This document shows positions 54,121 through 62,387 of a stretch of 64,000 nucleotides of DNA, one piece after another (within the stretch, counting starts at the first letter, position 1; each line of letters begins with the position of its first letter). The stretch covers positions 1 through 64,000 of the forward strand of contig NZ_VMBP01000007.1 in the NCBI RefSeq assembly GCF_007559435.1, in the 5' to 3' direction. This DNA is from Ancylobacter moscoviensis (GTDB taxonomy: Bacteria; Pseudomonadota; Alphaproteobacteria; Rhizobiales; Xanthobacteraceae). A program made the translations under genes and the position numbers. Under the pieces are notes generated by a model. That model saw only the letters and a program-made list of their open reading frames with translations, searched no databases and was not told the DNA's origin.

Positions 54121-55521
54121 ATGAACGACCTGACCGCCACCGGCGCCGGAATCGGCCGCTCCATCGCCGCCACCCTCTCCCGGCTCACCTATGACGACTT
54201 GCCGCCGGATGTGGCGCGGATCGTCAAGCTGTTCACGCTCGACACGCTGGGCGTCATCGGCGGCGCCGCGAAGGCGCCGGGCATGGCCGATCTCCTCGCG
54301 GCGCTGACCGCGTGGGAGGGGGACGGCAAGGCGACGCTGCTGCTCGACGGCCGGCGGGTGAACCCGGCAAGCGCGGCGCTCGCCAACGGCGCCGCCGCGC
54401 ACAGCCTCGATTTCGACGATCAGCACGATCCCGCGCGGGTGCACGTGTTCTGCGTCGTGCTGCCGGCCGTCCTGGCGGCGGTGGAGGCGAAGGATGGGCC
54501 GACCAGCGGCCGGGACTTCATCACCGCGGTGGCCACGGGCGTGGAGCTGTTCTGCCGGCTTGGCCTCGCCTGCTACAATTCCCTCGGCAAGGGATGGCAT
54601 CCGACCACGGCGCTCGGCTCGATTTCCGCCGCGGCGGCGGCGGCGAAGATCTTCGGCCTCGACGCGGAACGCACGCTGCACGCTCTGGCGCTGGCTTTCG
54701 TCCAGCTCAGCGGCACCACGCAGTTCATCGCCGACGGCGCGCTCGCCAAGCGGATCGGCCCCGGCTTCGCCGCGCGTTCCGGCGTGCTCGCGGCGCATCT
54801 CGCCGCGTATGGCCTTACCGGCCCGTGGCGGTTCCTCGAAGGCGAGGCTGGCCTCTTCAAACTCTATGAGCGTGGCGAGGTGAAGCCCGAAATCCTCACC
54901 GGGGGGCTCGGCGAGACCTGGCATGTGCGCGATCTCAGCATGAAGCCCTATCCGTGCTGCCGCTGCGTCCACACCACGATCCAGCTGGCGCTCGAACTGC
55001 GCGCGCAGGGCCTGCGCGGCGAGGAGATCGACAGCGGCACCATCGAGCTCGGCGAAGTCAATCGCAAGATCGTGGGGGCGCCGTTCGACCGCGCTCATGC
55101 CAATCCGGTGGTGCATGCCCAGTTCAATGCCGCCTATGGCTTCGCCGCCGCTCTGACCGACGGCAAGGTGGAGATCGCCAGCTACGCGCCGGACCGCATC
55201 CGCGCCGACGACGTCGCCTTTGCCGGCCGCTTCACCACCATCGCCGCCTCCGACATCGAGCCGACCGCCATCGCGCCGGCCCGCGTGTCGCTGCGGCTCA
55301 AGGATGGCCGGACACTGATCGCGGAGCGCTGGACGATGAAGGGCGCGCCGGACGAGCCGATGAGCGAAGAGGAAGTGTTCGCCAAGTTCCGCGCGTGCCT
55401 CGGATGGGGATTCGATGCGCCGGCGGATGCTGTCCTGCGCTTGCAAAAGAAGGTCATGGCGCTCGATACGCTGGAAGATGCGCGTGAGCTGGTGACGGAC
55501 TTCCTCGCCTGCCGGCGCTGA
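54121..55521 (+). CDS. MmgE/PrpD family protein
   Basis: This is a 466-residue protein of the MmgE/PrpD fold (2-methylcitrate dehydratase, cis-aconitate decarboxylase, iminodisuccinate epimerase relatives). It opens with SRLTYDDLPPDVARIVKLFTLDTLGVIGGA and carries AAAHSLDFDDQHDPARVHVFCVVLPA and GKGWHPTTALG, plus KPYPCCRCVHTTIQLA. It is probably a dehydratase or isomerase/racemase acting on the imported compound. It closes the operon. No methylcitrate synthase is near, so a propionate role is unlikely. Confidence 0.88.
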   Translation: MNDLTATGAGIGRSIAATLSRLTYDDLPPDVARIVKLFTLDTLGVIGGAAKAPGMADLLAALTAWEGDGKATLLLDGRRVNPASAALANGAAAHSLDFDDQHDPARVHVFCVVLPAVLAAVEAKDGPTSGRDFITAVATGVELFCRLGLACYNSLGKGWHPTTALGSISAAAAAAKIFGLDAERTLHALALAFVQLSGTTQFIADGALAKRIGPGFAARSGVLAAHLAAYGLTGPWRFLEGEAGLFKLYERGEVKPEILTGGLGETWHVRDLSMKPYPCCRCVHTTIQLALELRAQGLRGEEIDSGTIELGEVNRKIVGAPFDRAHANPVVHAQFNAAYGFAAALTDGKVEIASYAPDRIRADDVAFAGRFTTIAASDIEPTAIAPARVSLRLKDGRTLIAERWTMKGAPDEPMSEEEVFAKFRACLGWGFDAPADAVLRLQKKVMALDTLEDARELVTDFLACRR

Positions 55522-56053
55522 TCTGGCGCGTCCCGGCATTCAGGCCGGAATCGCAATTCCACTCTTCGGCTGTCCGCTCTTCGGCTGGTCGCGACGCTCA
55601 CGCCGCACGGAGCGCGTCGGGATTTCCAAACGCGCGCGGAAGACGGCCAGTGATTGCATGAGCCGGAAGCCTCGCGCCCGCGATCTTGTCGTCGATCGTG
55701 ACCGCGGCTGCCCATGGGCGCCGTCGGGGATGGACGTTTTCGGGCCTCCGCTTCGCCATGCCCGGCCCTCTGCACCATGCGGCCGCGTTCCGCATGGCGC
55801 GCAGCTCCGGCGTTCCTGTCTCCGTACGGCTCCGGCTTCAGGGTAAGCCGGATTTCGTCCCATCCGGATGGATTCCGGACGGTGTCGCCGGCGGGCTCCT
55901 TGCTCAGGCGGGGAGGGGCGGCGCGGGGACGCTTGTGGAGCCGCCCGCGCCGGAGTCCGGGTCTATCGCGAGGGGCGGAGGACGCCGGTGGGGCAGGGCG
56001 CCGCCGTGGAGAGGGCGGGGACGGCGACACTGTCCTCCCTTGCCGCCGGACGC
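55522..56053. other. Intergenic region without a supported gene
   Basis: This 532-nt stretch lies between the convergent MmgE/PrpD and GntR genes. Open frames in it are arginine- and proline-rich without family similarity that I recognise. A short repeat (CTCTTCGGCTG at about 55562 and 55578) is present. I see no terminator with a T-run and no RNA gene. Confidence 0.4.
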
Positions 56054-56770
56054 CTATGAGGAGGAGGAGGCGCCGGTCTGGGGTGTCTTGTCCAGCGTCC
56101 AGCCCAGCCGGCTGTAGAGGTAGCGCTGGTAGCTGAGGATATCGACCCGGCGCAGGTCGCGCACGCGCGCGCCGTCGCGGGTACGCAGCGCCAGTACGAT
56201 TTCCTGCATGATCTGGTTGGTGAATTCGAGGAAGGCGGGATCCTGCACCATCGGCGCGTGCAGCGCCCGCGCCATCATCGGCGCGCCGCGCAGCCGCATC
56301 GTGCGGATCAGCGAGGCGAGAAGCGGCGAGCCGCAATGCTCGGAAACGAAGAAGGCCCAGTTGTGGATGCTGCGCATGTGCTCCGCCGGGGTGCCGTGGA
56401 ACTGCGCGTGGTGGGAGGCCCGCGTCAGTTCCTGCAGCCGGTCGAAATCCGGCTCGGTCGCGCGGAGCGTGAACAGCGCGGCGGCCTCGCCTTCCAGCAG
56501 CGCGCGCAGCGACCACACCTCGTCGCATTGCGCCCGCTCCAGCAGCGGTACCTGAATGGTGCGCGCGGGCGTTACCTCCAGCGCGTCGTCGGCGACGAGG
56601 CGCGCCACCGCCTCGCGCACGGGCTGCATGCTGGTGCCGTAGGTGGTCGCCAGCGAGCGCAGCGATACCTTGGCGCCCGGTAGCATCTTCCCGTCGAGCA
56701 TGTCCTGCCGGATGGCGGAGTAGACCTGGTCCGACAGCGTGCTGCCGCCATTGCCGTTCTGCTGTGTCAC
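56054..56770 (-). CDS. GntR-family regulator (FCD domain)
   Basis: This is a 238-residue regulator. The winged helix (about 10-75) has SLRSLATTYGTSMQPVREAVARLVADDALEV, and the FCD effector domain (about 90-225) follows with helices rich in His and Arg. The start is GTG at 56770 with GAGGGA ahead of it; further upstream in-frame codons look non-coding. It ends in four serines. It is divergent from the class III aminotransferase, and two TGTGATCACA palindromes lie in the gap. Confidence 0.9.
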   Translation of the reverse strand: MTQQNGNGGSTLSDQVYSAIRQDMLDGKMLPGAKVSLRSLATTYGTSMQPVREAVARLVADDALEVTPARTIQVPLLERAQCDEVWSLRALLEGEAAALFTLRATEPDFDRLQELTRASHHAQFHGTPAEHMRSIHNWAFFVSEHCGSPLLASLIRTMRLRGAPMMARALHAPMVQDPAFLEFTNQIMQEIVLALRTRDGARVRDLRRVDILSYQRYLYSRLGWTLDKTPQTGASSSS

Positions 56771-56935
56771 GCGTCCCTCGTTTTCCACGACGCCGGCGTC
56801 CGGAGGCTGCCGGCCGGACGCGGCGGCCCGGCCCCGCGCGGGCGGTCCCCTTCCTTCCTTTGGCCCAGTCCCGCCACGGCGTCCATAGCCGGTGGCCGGT
56901 GAGCCGGCCTTCCGCCGGCCGAGTAGCATGCGTAG

Positions 56936-56945
56936 TGTGATCACA
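56936..56945. promoter_or_regulatory. TGTGATCACA palindrome, gntR side
   Basis: A perfect 10-bp palindrome lies 166 nt upstream of the gntR start. It is identical to the one at 57073-57082, 137 bp away. The form TnGTnnnACnA is typical for FCD-type GntR operators. Confidence 0.6.
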
Positions 56946-57031
56946 ATCGGCGGTGCTACGGATATTGCTACCATGGTTTGGGGGTCGAAAGGCTCAGACT
57001 TAGGTCGGAATGCGCGCAAATGCGTAAAGCC

Positions 57032-57061
57032 TTGACGCTGCCGAGGAAGTGAATGTAGCTT
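57032..57061 (+). promoter_or_regulatory. Possible promoter of the class III aminotransferase
   Basis: TTGACG (57032-57037) is followed after 18 nt by TAGCTT (57056-57061). The expected transcript start, about 57068, falls just before the palindrome at 57073, where a bound repressor would block it. Confidence 0.4.
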
Positions 57062-57072
57062 TTTCCATCAAC

Positions 57073-57082
57073 TGTGATCACA
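57073..57082. promoter_or_regulatory. TGTGATCACA palindrome, aminotransferase side
   Basis: A perfect palindrome 16 nt upstream of the aminotransferase start codon, identical to the copy at 56936-56945. Confidence 0.65.
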
Positions 57083-57098
57083 TATTGGGAGCGCGTCG

Positions 57099-58478
57099 AT
57101 GAACGTCCAGGCGCGGGGTGCCAACCACCCCGGCAACATGGTCATGCTGCCCTTCTCCAACCTTCGGCGGCTGCGCGAGGAGCGCCCGCTGATGTTCGTG
57201 AAGGGCAAGGGCATCTACACCTTCGACGAGCATGGCCGGGACTACATCGAGGCGGTTTCGACCTTCTACTGCGTCAATCTCGGCTTCAGCGACGAGGAGT
57301 TGATCGAGGCGGCGGTGGAGCAGCTTCGCGCGCTGCCCATGTACCCCTCGGGCATTCACCGCACCGTGCCGGTGGTCATGGAGCTCGCCGAGCGCCTGGC
57401 GGAGAAGGCGCCGGTGCGCGGCGGCCACGTGATGTTCGCCACCACCGGCTCGGAGGCGAACGACCAGCTGCTGAAGTTCACCTGGTACGCCAACCGCGTC
57501 GCCGGCGAGCCGCAGCGCCGCAAGATCATCTCGCGGCGGGCGAGCTACCATGGTGGCACCATCGCCACCACCGCCCTAGCCGGCAGCCCCGCTTTGCAGG
57601 AGGCTTTTGGCATTCCGACCGGCGACAGCCTGTTCGTTTCGCACCCGACCTGGCCCATCGGTGCCAATCCGGGCGAGACCGAGGAAGCCTATACCGACCG
57701 CCTCGTCGAGGAATTGCGCCAGACGATCGAGGCCGCCGGGCCGGAGACGGTCGCGGCTTTCATCGCCGAGCCGGTCTCGGTCTCGTCGGGCATGTTCCCG
57801 CCGCCGGTCGGCTATTTCCAGAAGGTGAAGGCGCTACTCGATCGCTACGGTATCCGTCTATTCGCCGACGAGGTCGTAACGGGCTTCGGCCGCACCGGGC
57901 GCCTGTGGGGCAGCGAGACGCTGGGGATCGAGCCGGATTGCATCAGTTGCGCCAAGGGGCTCTCCGGCGCCTATCAGCCGATTTCCGCCGTGGTGATGTC
58001 CGATGACTTCTACAGCTACCTCGAAGAAGGCAGCAATTCGGCCGGCATCTTCAACCATGGCGGTACCTATGGCGGCCATCCCGTCTCGGCTGCGGTGGCC
58101 CTGAAGGTGCTCGACATCTTCGAGCGCCGGAACATTCTCGGCCATGTGCAGTCGATCATGCCGATCTGGCAAAAGGCGCTGGCGAGCCTTGAAGATCACC
58201 CGCTCGTCACCGCCACGCGCTGCTTCGGCCTTGCCGGCGCGGTACAGATCGCTCGTCCGGGCGAGGGCGGGCCGGTGGCCGCGTCACCTTCGCTCGCGCC
58301 GGGCGGCCTGAGCGAGCAACTCTATCAGGAGGGCCTCGCCGCCGGCGTCGTCGTGCGCCCGTTGCAGGGCTGCGTCGTGCTTGCGCCGCCGCTCATCATC
58401 ACCGAGGCCGAGATCGGCGAGCTCTCAAGGCGCCTGCGCGTCGCGCTGGATGCCACACTCGCCGCCCTTCCGCGCTGA
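57099..58478 (+). CDS. Class III aminotransferase
   Basis: This is a 459-residue PLP aminotransferase (omega-amino acid/amine:pyruvate type). The PLP lysine is K286 in CAKGLSGAYQPIS, and the PLP pyridine is held by D257 in FADEVVTGFGRTG. TTGSEANDQLLK marks the phosphate site. It moves an amino group from a terminal amine or omega-amino acid, usually to pyruvate. It leads the amine locus controlled by the divergent GntR regulator, with the DMT gene following in the same direction. Confidence 0.92.
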   Translation: MNVQARGANHPGNMVMLPFSNLRRLREERPLMFVKGKGIYTFDEHGRDYIEAVSTFYCVNLGFSDEELIEAAVEQLRALPMYPSGIHRTVPVVMELAERLAEKAPVRGGHVMFATTGSEANDQLLKFTWYANRVAGEPQRRKIISRRASYHGGTIATTALAGSPALQEAFGIPTGDSLFVSHPTWPIGANPGETEEAYTDRLVEELRQTIEAAGPETVAAFIAEPVSVSSGMFPPPVGYFQKVKALLDRYGIRLFADEVVTGFGRTGRLWGSETLGIEPDCISCAKGLSGAYQPISAVVMSDDFYSYLEEGSNSAGIFNHGGTYGGHPVSAAVALKVLDIFERRNILGHVQSIMPIWQKALASLEDHPLVTATRCFGLAGAVQIARPGEGGPVAASPSLAPGGLSEQLYQEGLAAGVVVRPLQGCVVLAPPLIITEAEIGELSRRLRVALDATLAALPR

Positions 58479-58563
58479 CTGGCCGCGCGGCATCTATCTC
58501 CGTGTCTCGCGCATGAACCAAAGGGGGCGGAGCGGTTCGCCCCCTGCCGGTGGATTTCCCGAC

Positions 58564-59418
58564 ATGAACATGATCGACCGTTGGTTGGCGGTAGGCGTCG
58601 TCGCCTGCTGGGCCGGCACGCTGGTGCTGGTGAAGCAGGGCGTCGCGGAAATGCCCCCCATGCTCATGAGCGTGATGCGCTTCACGCTCGTCGCTGCGCT
58701 GGTGGTGCCGTTCACACGCATCGGACGGCGGCACATACCCTGGCTGCTGCTCGTGTCCTTCACATTTGGCACGGTGCATTTCGGCCTGCTGTTCATGGCG
58801 CTGGGCCTCGCCGAGGTCGGCACCAGCGCGGTGCTGGTGCAGCTCGGCGCGCCGATGGCGAGCCTTCTCGCCTGTCTCGTCTTCCGTGAGCCGCTGGGTC
58901 TCATGCGGGCCTTCGGACTGGCGCTGACGGTTGCCGGCGTGTTCGTGCTGGCGCAGGGGCCGACCTTCCCCGGCTTCCTGCCGCTGGCCTTGCTGGTCGC
59001 CAGCGCCGCCGGTTGGGCCGTCACCAATCTCGTCGTGAAGCTCATGCCGCCGTTGGACGCCATGGCTCTGACGGGGTGGTCTTCACTGTTCTGCGTGCCG
59101 CAGCTTGCGGTGGCGGCGCTGCTGTTCGAGGGCGATCCCTGGCCCCACCTCGCCGCGGCTGGCTGGCACGGATGGAGCGCGGTCGTCTACAGCGCCGTCG
59201 TTTCGTCAGTCATGGCCTATGGCGTCTGGTACTGGTTGCTGGCGCGCAATCCGGTAAACGCCATCGTGCCCTATTCCATGCTTAATCCGGTGATGACGAT
59301 CGGCCTTGGCGTGCTCGTGGTCGGCGAGAGTATTCCTCCGCTCAAGATCGCCGGCACGGTGCTGATCCTCGGCGGCGTGCTGCTGGTGCTCCGGCAGCGG
59401 CGGCCGGCCGCCGCCTGA
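58564..59418 (+). CDS. DMT-family transporter (EamA)
   Basis: This is a 284-residue membrane protein with ten predicted helices in two EamA halves. The second half ends with the family's YSMLNPVMTIGLGVLVVGESIPPLKIAGTVLILGGVLLVL. It probably exports an amino acid or a related metabolite. The start at 58564 is used; an ATG about 50 nt upstream is possible. It follows the class III aminotransferase and may remove its product. Confidence 0.85.
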   Translation: MNMIDRWLAVGVVACWAGTLVLVKQGVAEMPPMLMSVMRFTLVAALVVPFTRIGRRHIPWLLLVSFTFGTVHFGLLFMALGLAEVGTSAVLVQLGAPMASLLACLVFREPLGLMRAFGLALTVAGVFVLAQGPTFPGFLPLALLVASAAGWAVTNLVVKLMPPLDAMALTGWSSLFCVPQLAVAALLFEGDPWPHLAAAGWHGWSAVVYSAVVSSVMAYGVWYWLLARNPVNAIVPYSMLNPVMTIGLGVLVVGESIPPLKIAGTVLILGGVLLVLRQRRPAAA

Positions 59419-59455
59419 AGAGGATGCCGGCGCCGGGTCGGCATCCTCCGCCGCG

Positions 59456-60382
59456 TCAGAGTATCTCGGTGCCGTGCCAGCCCTCGGCGCGCTTCTGCCA
59501 GAAGGTTTCCTTCAGCTGCATCGAGATCGGACCGGGCACGTCATTGCCGAGGATACGACCGTCGATCCGCGTCGCCGGCATGATGCCGCCCGCGGTGGTG
59601 CAGGCGAAGATCTCGTCGGCGTTGACGAATTCCTCGACCGTCACGTCGCGTATCTCAAGCGGCAGCCCCAGTTCTTCGCAGAGCTCGAAGACCGAGAGGC
59701 GGGTAATGCCGTCCAGTCCGCCACGCGCGGGCGTGATGACGCGACCGTTGACGATGCAGAACACGTTGAAGCCCGGACCTTCGGTGACGTTGCCGGCCTC
59801 GTCCGTCAGCACGGCGAAGTCCGCGCCCGCCTCCTTGGCCTCGAACATCCCCTCGGTCAGGTCGCCCCAGTGGAAGTTCTTCACGCGCGGGTCGAAGGAG
59901 GATGGGGGAATGCGCTTCACCTTCGGGATCATCAGATGCATGCCGCGCACTTCCATTTCCGGGCTGACGACCGAGATCCACGGCACCGCCGAACAGGAGA
60001 GATAGGAGCGGCAGGAGGCGGGATGGCGTAGCGCTCCCGGCGCCGGCGAGGCCCGCAGGCATTCCATTGATACGTAGGCGTCGCGCACATCCGCCATCAG
60101 CACCAGCTTCATGAGGATGTCGCGGATCTCCGCGTCGCCCTCCGGCGGCTCCATGTGCAGCGCCGTCATCGAGTTGCGGAAACGGTTTATGTGGTCGTCG
60201 AGCCGGAAGAAGCGCCCATCGCGCACGCCGACGACGTCGTAGGTGACGTCCGAGCGCCGGTAGCCCCAATGAGTGACGGGAATCTTCGCCTCGGCGAGCG
60301 GCATGAATTCGCCGTCGAGATAGGCGGCCCCTCCGGCATATCTGCCACGCAGCGTGGCGATCTCGTCGGTCATCGCGTCCAT
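59456..60382 (-). CDS. Class IV aminotransferase, (R)-amine transaminase-like
   Basis: This is a 308-residue fold-type IV PLP enzyme. PLP lysine is probably K168 in RVKNFHWGDL; E201 in TEGPGFN and FACTTAGGIMP are further landmarks. RRSDVTYDVVGVRDGRFFRLDDH (43-65) and the C-terminal TTAGGIMPATRIDG closely match fungal (R)-selective amine transaminases, rather than the branched-chain or D-alanine enzymes. It would transfer an (R)-amine group to a keto acid. It lies 36 nt upstream of the importer genes in the same direction, and so belongs to their operon. Confidence 0.87.
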   Translation of the reverse strand: MDAMTDEIATLRGRYAGGAAYLDGEFMPLAEAKIPVTHWGYRRSDVTYDVVGVRDGRFFRLDDHINRFRNSMTALHMEPPEGDAEIRDILMKLVLMADVRDAYVSMECLRASPAPGALRHPASCRSYLSCSAVPWISVVSPEMEVRGMHLMIPKVKRIPPSSFDPRVKNFHWGDLTEGMFEAKEAGADFAVLTDEAGNVTEGPGFNVFCIVNGRVITPARGGLDGITRLSVFELCEELGLPLEIRDVTVEEFVNADEIFACTTAGGIMPATRIDGRILGNDVPGPISMQLKETFWQKRAEGWHGTEIL

Positions 60383-60418
60383 TTCCGGGTTTCCTTTCTT
60401 TTCGAAGGGCCGATCATC

Positions 60419-61201
60419 TCAGCGGGCACCGCTGAAGCGGCGACGGGCCAGCAGGACAAGCAGGGTGAGAAGCACGGTGCCGGCGATGAACAAGAAGGCG
60501 GCCGCGGCGATGGCAGGACTGATGCTGTCGCGCAGCGTGGCGAACATCTGCCTGGCCAGCGTCCGCTGACCGGGACCGGCAAGGAAGATGTTGAGCACCA
60601 CCTCGTCCAGCGAGACGGCGAAGGCGAGAACGGCCCCGGTCATGATGCCGGGAAAGGCGAGCGGCAGCGTGACGTGCCGGAGCGTCGCCGCCGGTCCGGC
60701 TCCGAGGCTCGCCGCCGCCAGCTCGAGCCGCGTGTCCATGCCCTGCAGCGAGTTGGCCACGCTGACGATCACCAGCGGAATGGCGATCACCGTATGGGCG
60801 ATGATGATGCCGGCATAGGAGCTGGAGAGCCCGAGCTTCGCGTAGAGGATCTGCATGCCCACGCCCAGCACCACTGCCGGCACCACCATCGGCAGCAGGA
60901 AGACGGTGTTGAGCGGGGCGCTGATGAAGTTGAGCTTCTCGCGCAGACCCAACGCCGCCAGAACACCGAGCACCGTTGCCAGTATCGTGGTGCCAGCGCC
61001 GATGATCAGGCTGTTGACGATGGAGTCGCGCCAGACCGGCGTGGTGAACAGCTCCTCGAACCAGCGCAGGGAGAAGGACGGGATCGGATAGATCAGGAAC
61101 TGGCTGGAGGTGAAGGCCAGCGGCAGGATGACCACCAGCGGCAGGAGCAGGAAGCAGACCGCCAGAACGCCGAAGACGGCGGAGATGAGCTTGCCGGCCA
61201 T
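60419..61201 (-). CDS. ABC transporter permease, PotC-like
   Basis: This is a 260-residue membrane permease with six helices. The docking loop is LQGMDTRLELAAASLGAGPAATLRHVTLPLAFPG (about 154-187). The start is one base downstream of the other permease's stop. Together with the preceding permease, ATPase and binding protein it forms a polyamine-type importer. It lies directly ahead of the class IV aminotransferase start. Confidence 0.92.
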   Translation of the reverse strand: MAGKLISAVFGVLAVCFLLLPLVVILPLAFTSSQFLIYPIPSFSLRWFEELFTTPVWRDSIVNSLIIGAGTTILATVLGVLAALGLREKLNFISAPLNTVFLLPMVVPAVVLGVGMQILYAKLGLSSSYAGIIIAHTVIAIPLVIVSVANSLQGMDTRLELAAASLGAGPAATLRHVTLPLAFPGIMTGAVLAFAVSLDEVVLNIFLAGPGQRTLARQMFATLRDSISPAIAAAAFLFIAGTVLLTLLVLLARRRFSGAR

Positions 61202-61202
61202 C

Positions 61203-62387
61203 TCACATCCTCCCGTTCACGCTGGTGCGGCCGGAGAGCTGCACATAGACGACGTAGAGGATGAGCGTGATGACGAGGAGCACGATGCCGAGCGCGCTCG
61301 CCATGCTCCAGTTCGCGGTCTGGGTCGAATAGAAGGCGATGACCGAGGAGATCATCTGGTCGCCGGCGCCGCCGACCAGGGCGGGCGTGATGTAGTAGCC
61401 GACCGCCGTCATGAAGACGAGAAGCGCCCCCGAGATCACCCCCCTCAGGCTGAGCGGCAGCAGCACGTGGAGGAATGCCCGCAGCGGATGCGCGCCCAGC
61501 GAGGTTGCGGCCGGCATGAGGTTGGTCGGAATGGTCAGCAGCACGCTGTAGATCGGCAGCACCATCAGCGGCAGCAGCACATGCGTCATGGCGATGACCA
61601 CGCCGGTGCGGTTGAAGATAAGCGGCAGCGGCGAGGAGATCGCCCCCATGCTCAGCAGGAAGCCGTTGATCAGCCCCTGCTCCTGCAGAAGGATGAACCA
61701 GGCGGCGGTGCGCACCAGAAGCGAGGTCCACAGCGGCAGCAGCACGGCCGTCAGCAGGATGGTCCGCGTGATGCCCGTCGAGGCGGCTGTGAGCAAGGCA
61801 TAGGGATAGCCGATCAGCACGCAGAAGAAGGTGACCACGGCGGCGATCCAGAAAGTGCGGATGAAGATCGTCCGGTTGGCGGAGGCGCCGTCCGGCAGTC
61901 CCGCGATCTCGCCCGCCTTGTTGCGCTCGAGGTCGACGGCGGCGAGCAGATAGCGGTCGGTCATCGGCTCCAGGGCATCGGCGATGGCGATCCAGAAGGC
62001 CGGTTGTGCCCACCGCTTGTCGACATCCGTCAGCAGCGGGCCGGTTTCCGGCTTCGCGACCGCCGACAGGGTCTTGGTCATCAGCGTGCGATAGCCGGAC
62101 TGGGCGCTGTTGAGGCGGCGCACCATGTCGCCAACTGCCTTCTCGTCGTCGGCGGCGCGCAGGTCGGCGATGAGGGCGGCCTGCATCGCCTCGGTCGGCG
62201 GCGCGGTCCGATCCCAGCCGGCGATCGCCTCGGTGGTGCGTGGCAGCAGATGCAGCACGGCGTCATCGAGGACCGACTGCTTGACCATGATGCCGAGCGG
62301 CCAGACGAAGAAGATGCCGATGAACAGCGCCAGCGGCAGGATCAGCAGCGCCGCCCGGGTCTTTCGGTTCCAGAGCCGGGCCGTCAT
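61203..62387 (-). CDS. ABC transporter permease, PotB-like, with long insertion
   Basis: This is a 394-residue membrane permease, about 100 residues longer than usual PotB. After the first helix (about residues 12-34) comes a soluble stretch of about 125 residues, then five helices. The docking loop is LMPAATSLGAHPLRAFLHVLLPLS. The inserted part faces the periplasm by topology and may contact the binding protein. The start at 62387 overlaps the ATPase stop by four bases. Confidence 0.9.
   Translation of the reverse strand: MTARLWNRKTRAALLILPLALFIGIFFVWPLGIMVKQSVLDDAVLHLLPRTTEAIAGWDRTAPPTEAMQAALIADLRAADDEKAVGDMVRRLNSAQSGYRTLMTKTLSAVAKPETGPLLTDVDKRWAQPAFWIAIADALEPMTDRYLLAAVDLERNKAGEIAGLPDGASANRTIFIRTFWIAAVVTFFCVLIGYPYALLTAASTGITRTILLTAVLLPLWTSLLVRTAAWFILLQEQGLINGFLLSMGAISSPLPLIFNRTGVVIAMTHVLLPLMVLPIYSVLLTIPTNLMPAATSLGAHPLRAFLHVLLPLSLRGVISGALLVFMTAVGYYITPALVGGAGDQMISSVIAFYSTQTANWSMASALGIVLLVITLILYVVYVQLSGRTSVNGRM

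Noticed and set aside
54121-55521. Propionate (2-methylcitrate) pathway
   Set aside because: The PrpD-type fold is shared by several enzymes and no prpB or prpC gene is present.
55540-55863. 107-codon minus-strand open frame between MmgE/PrpD and gntR
   Set aside because: Arg- and Pro-rich, no ribosome site and no recognisable similarity; treated as non-coding.
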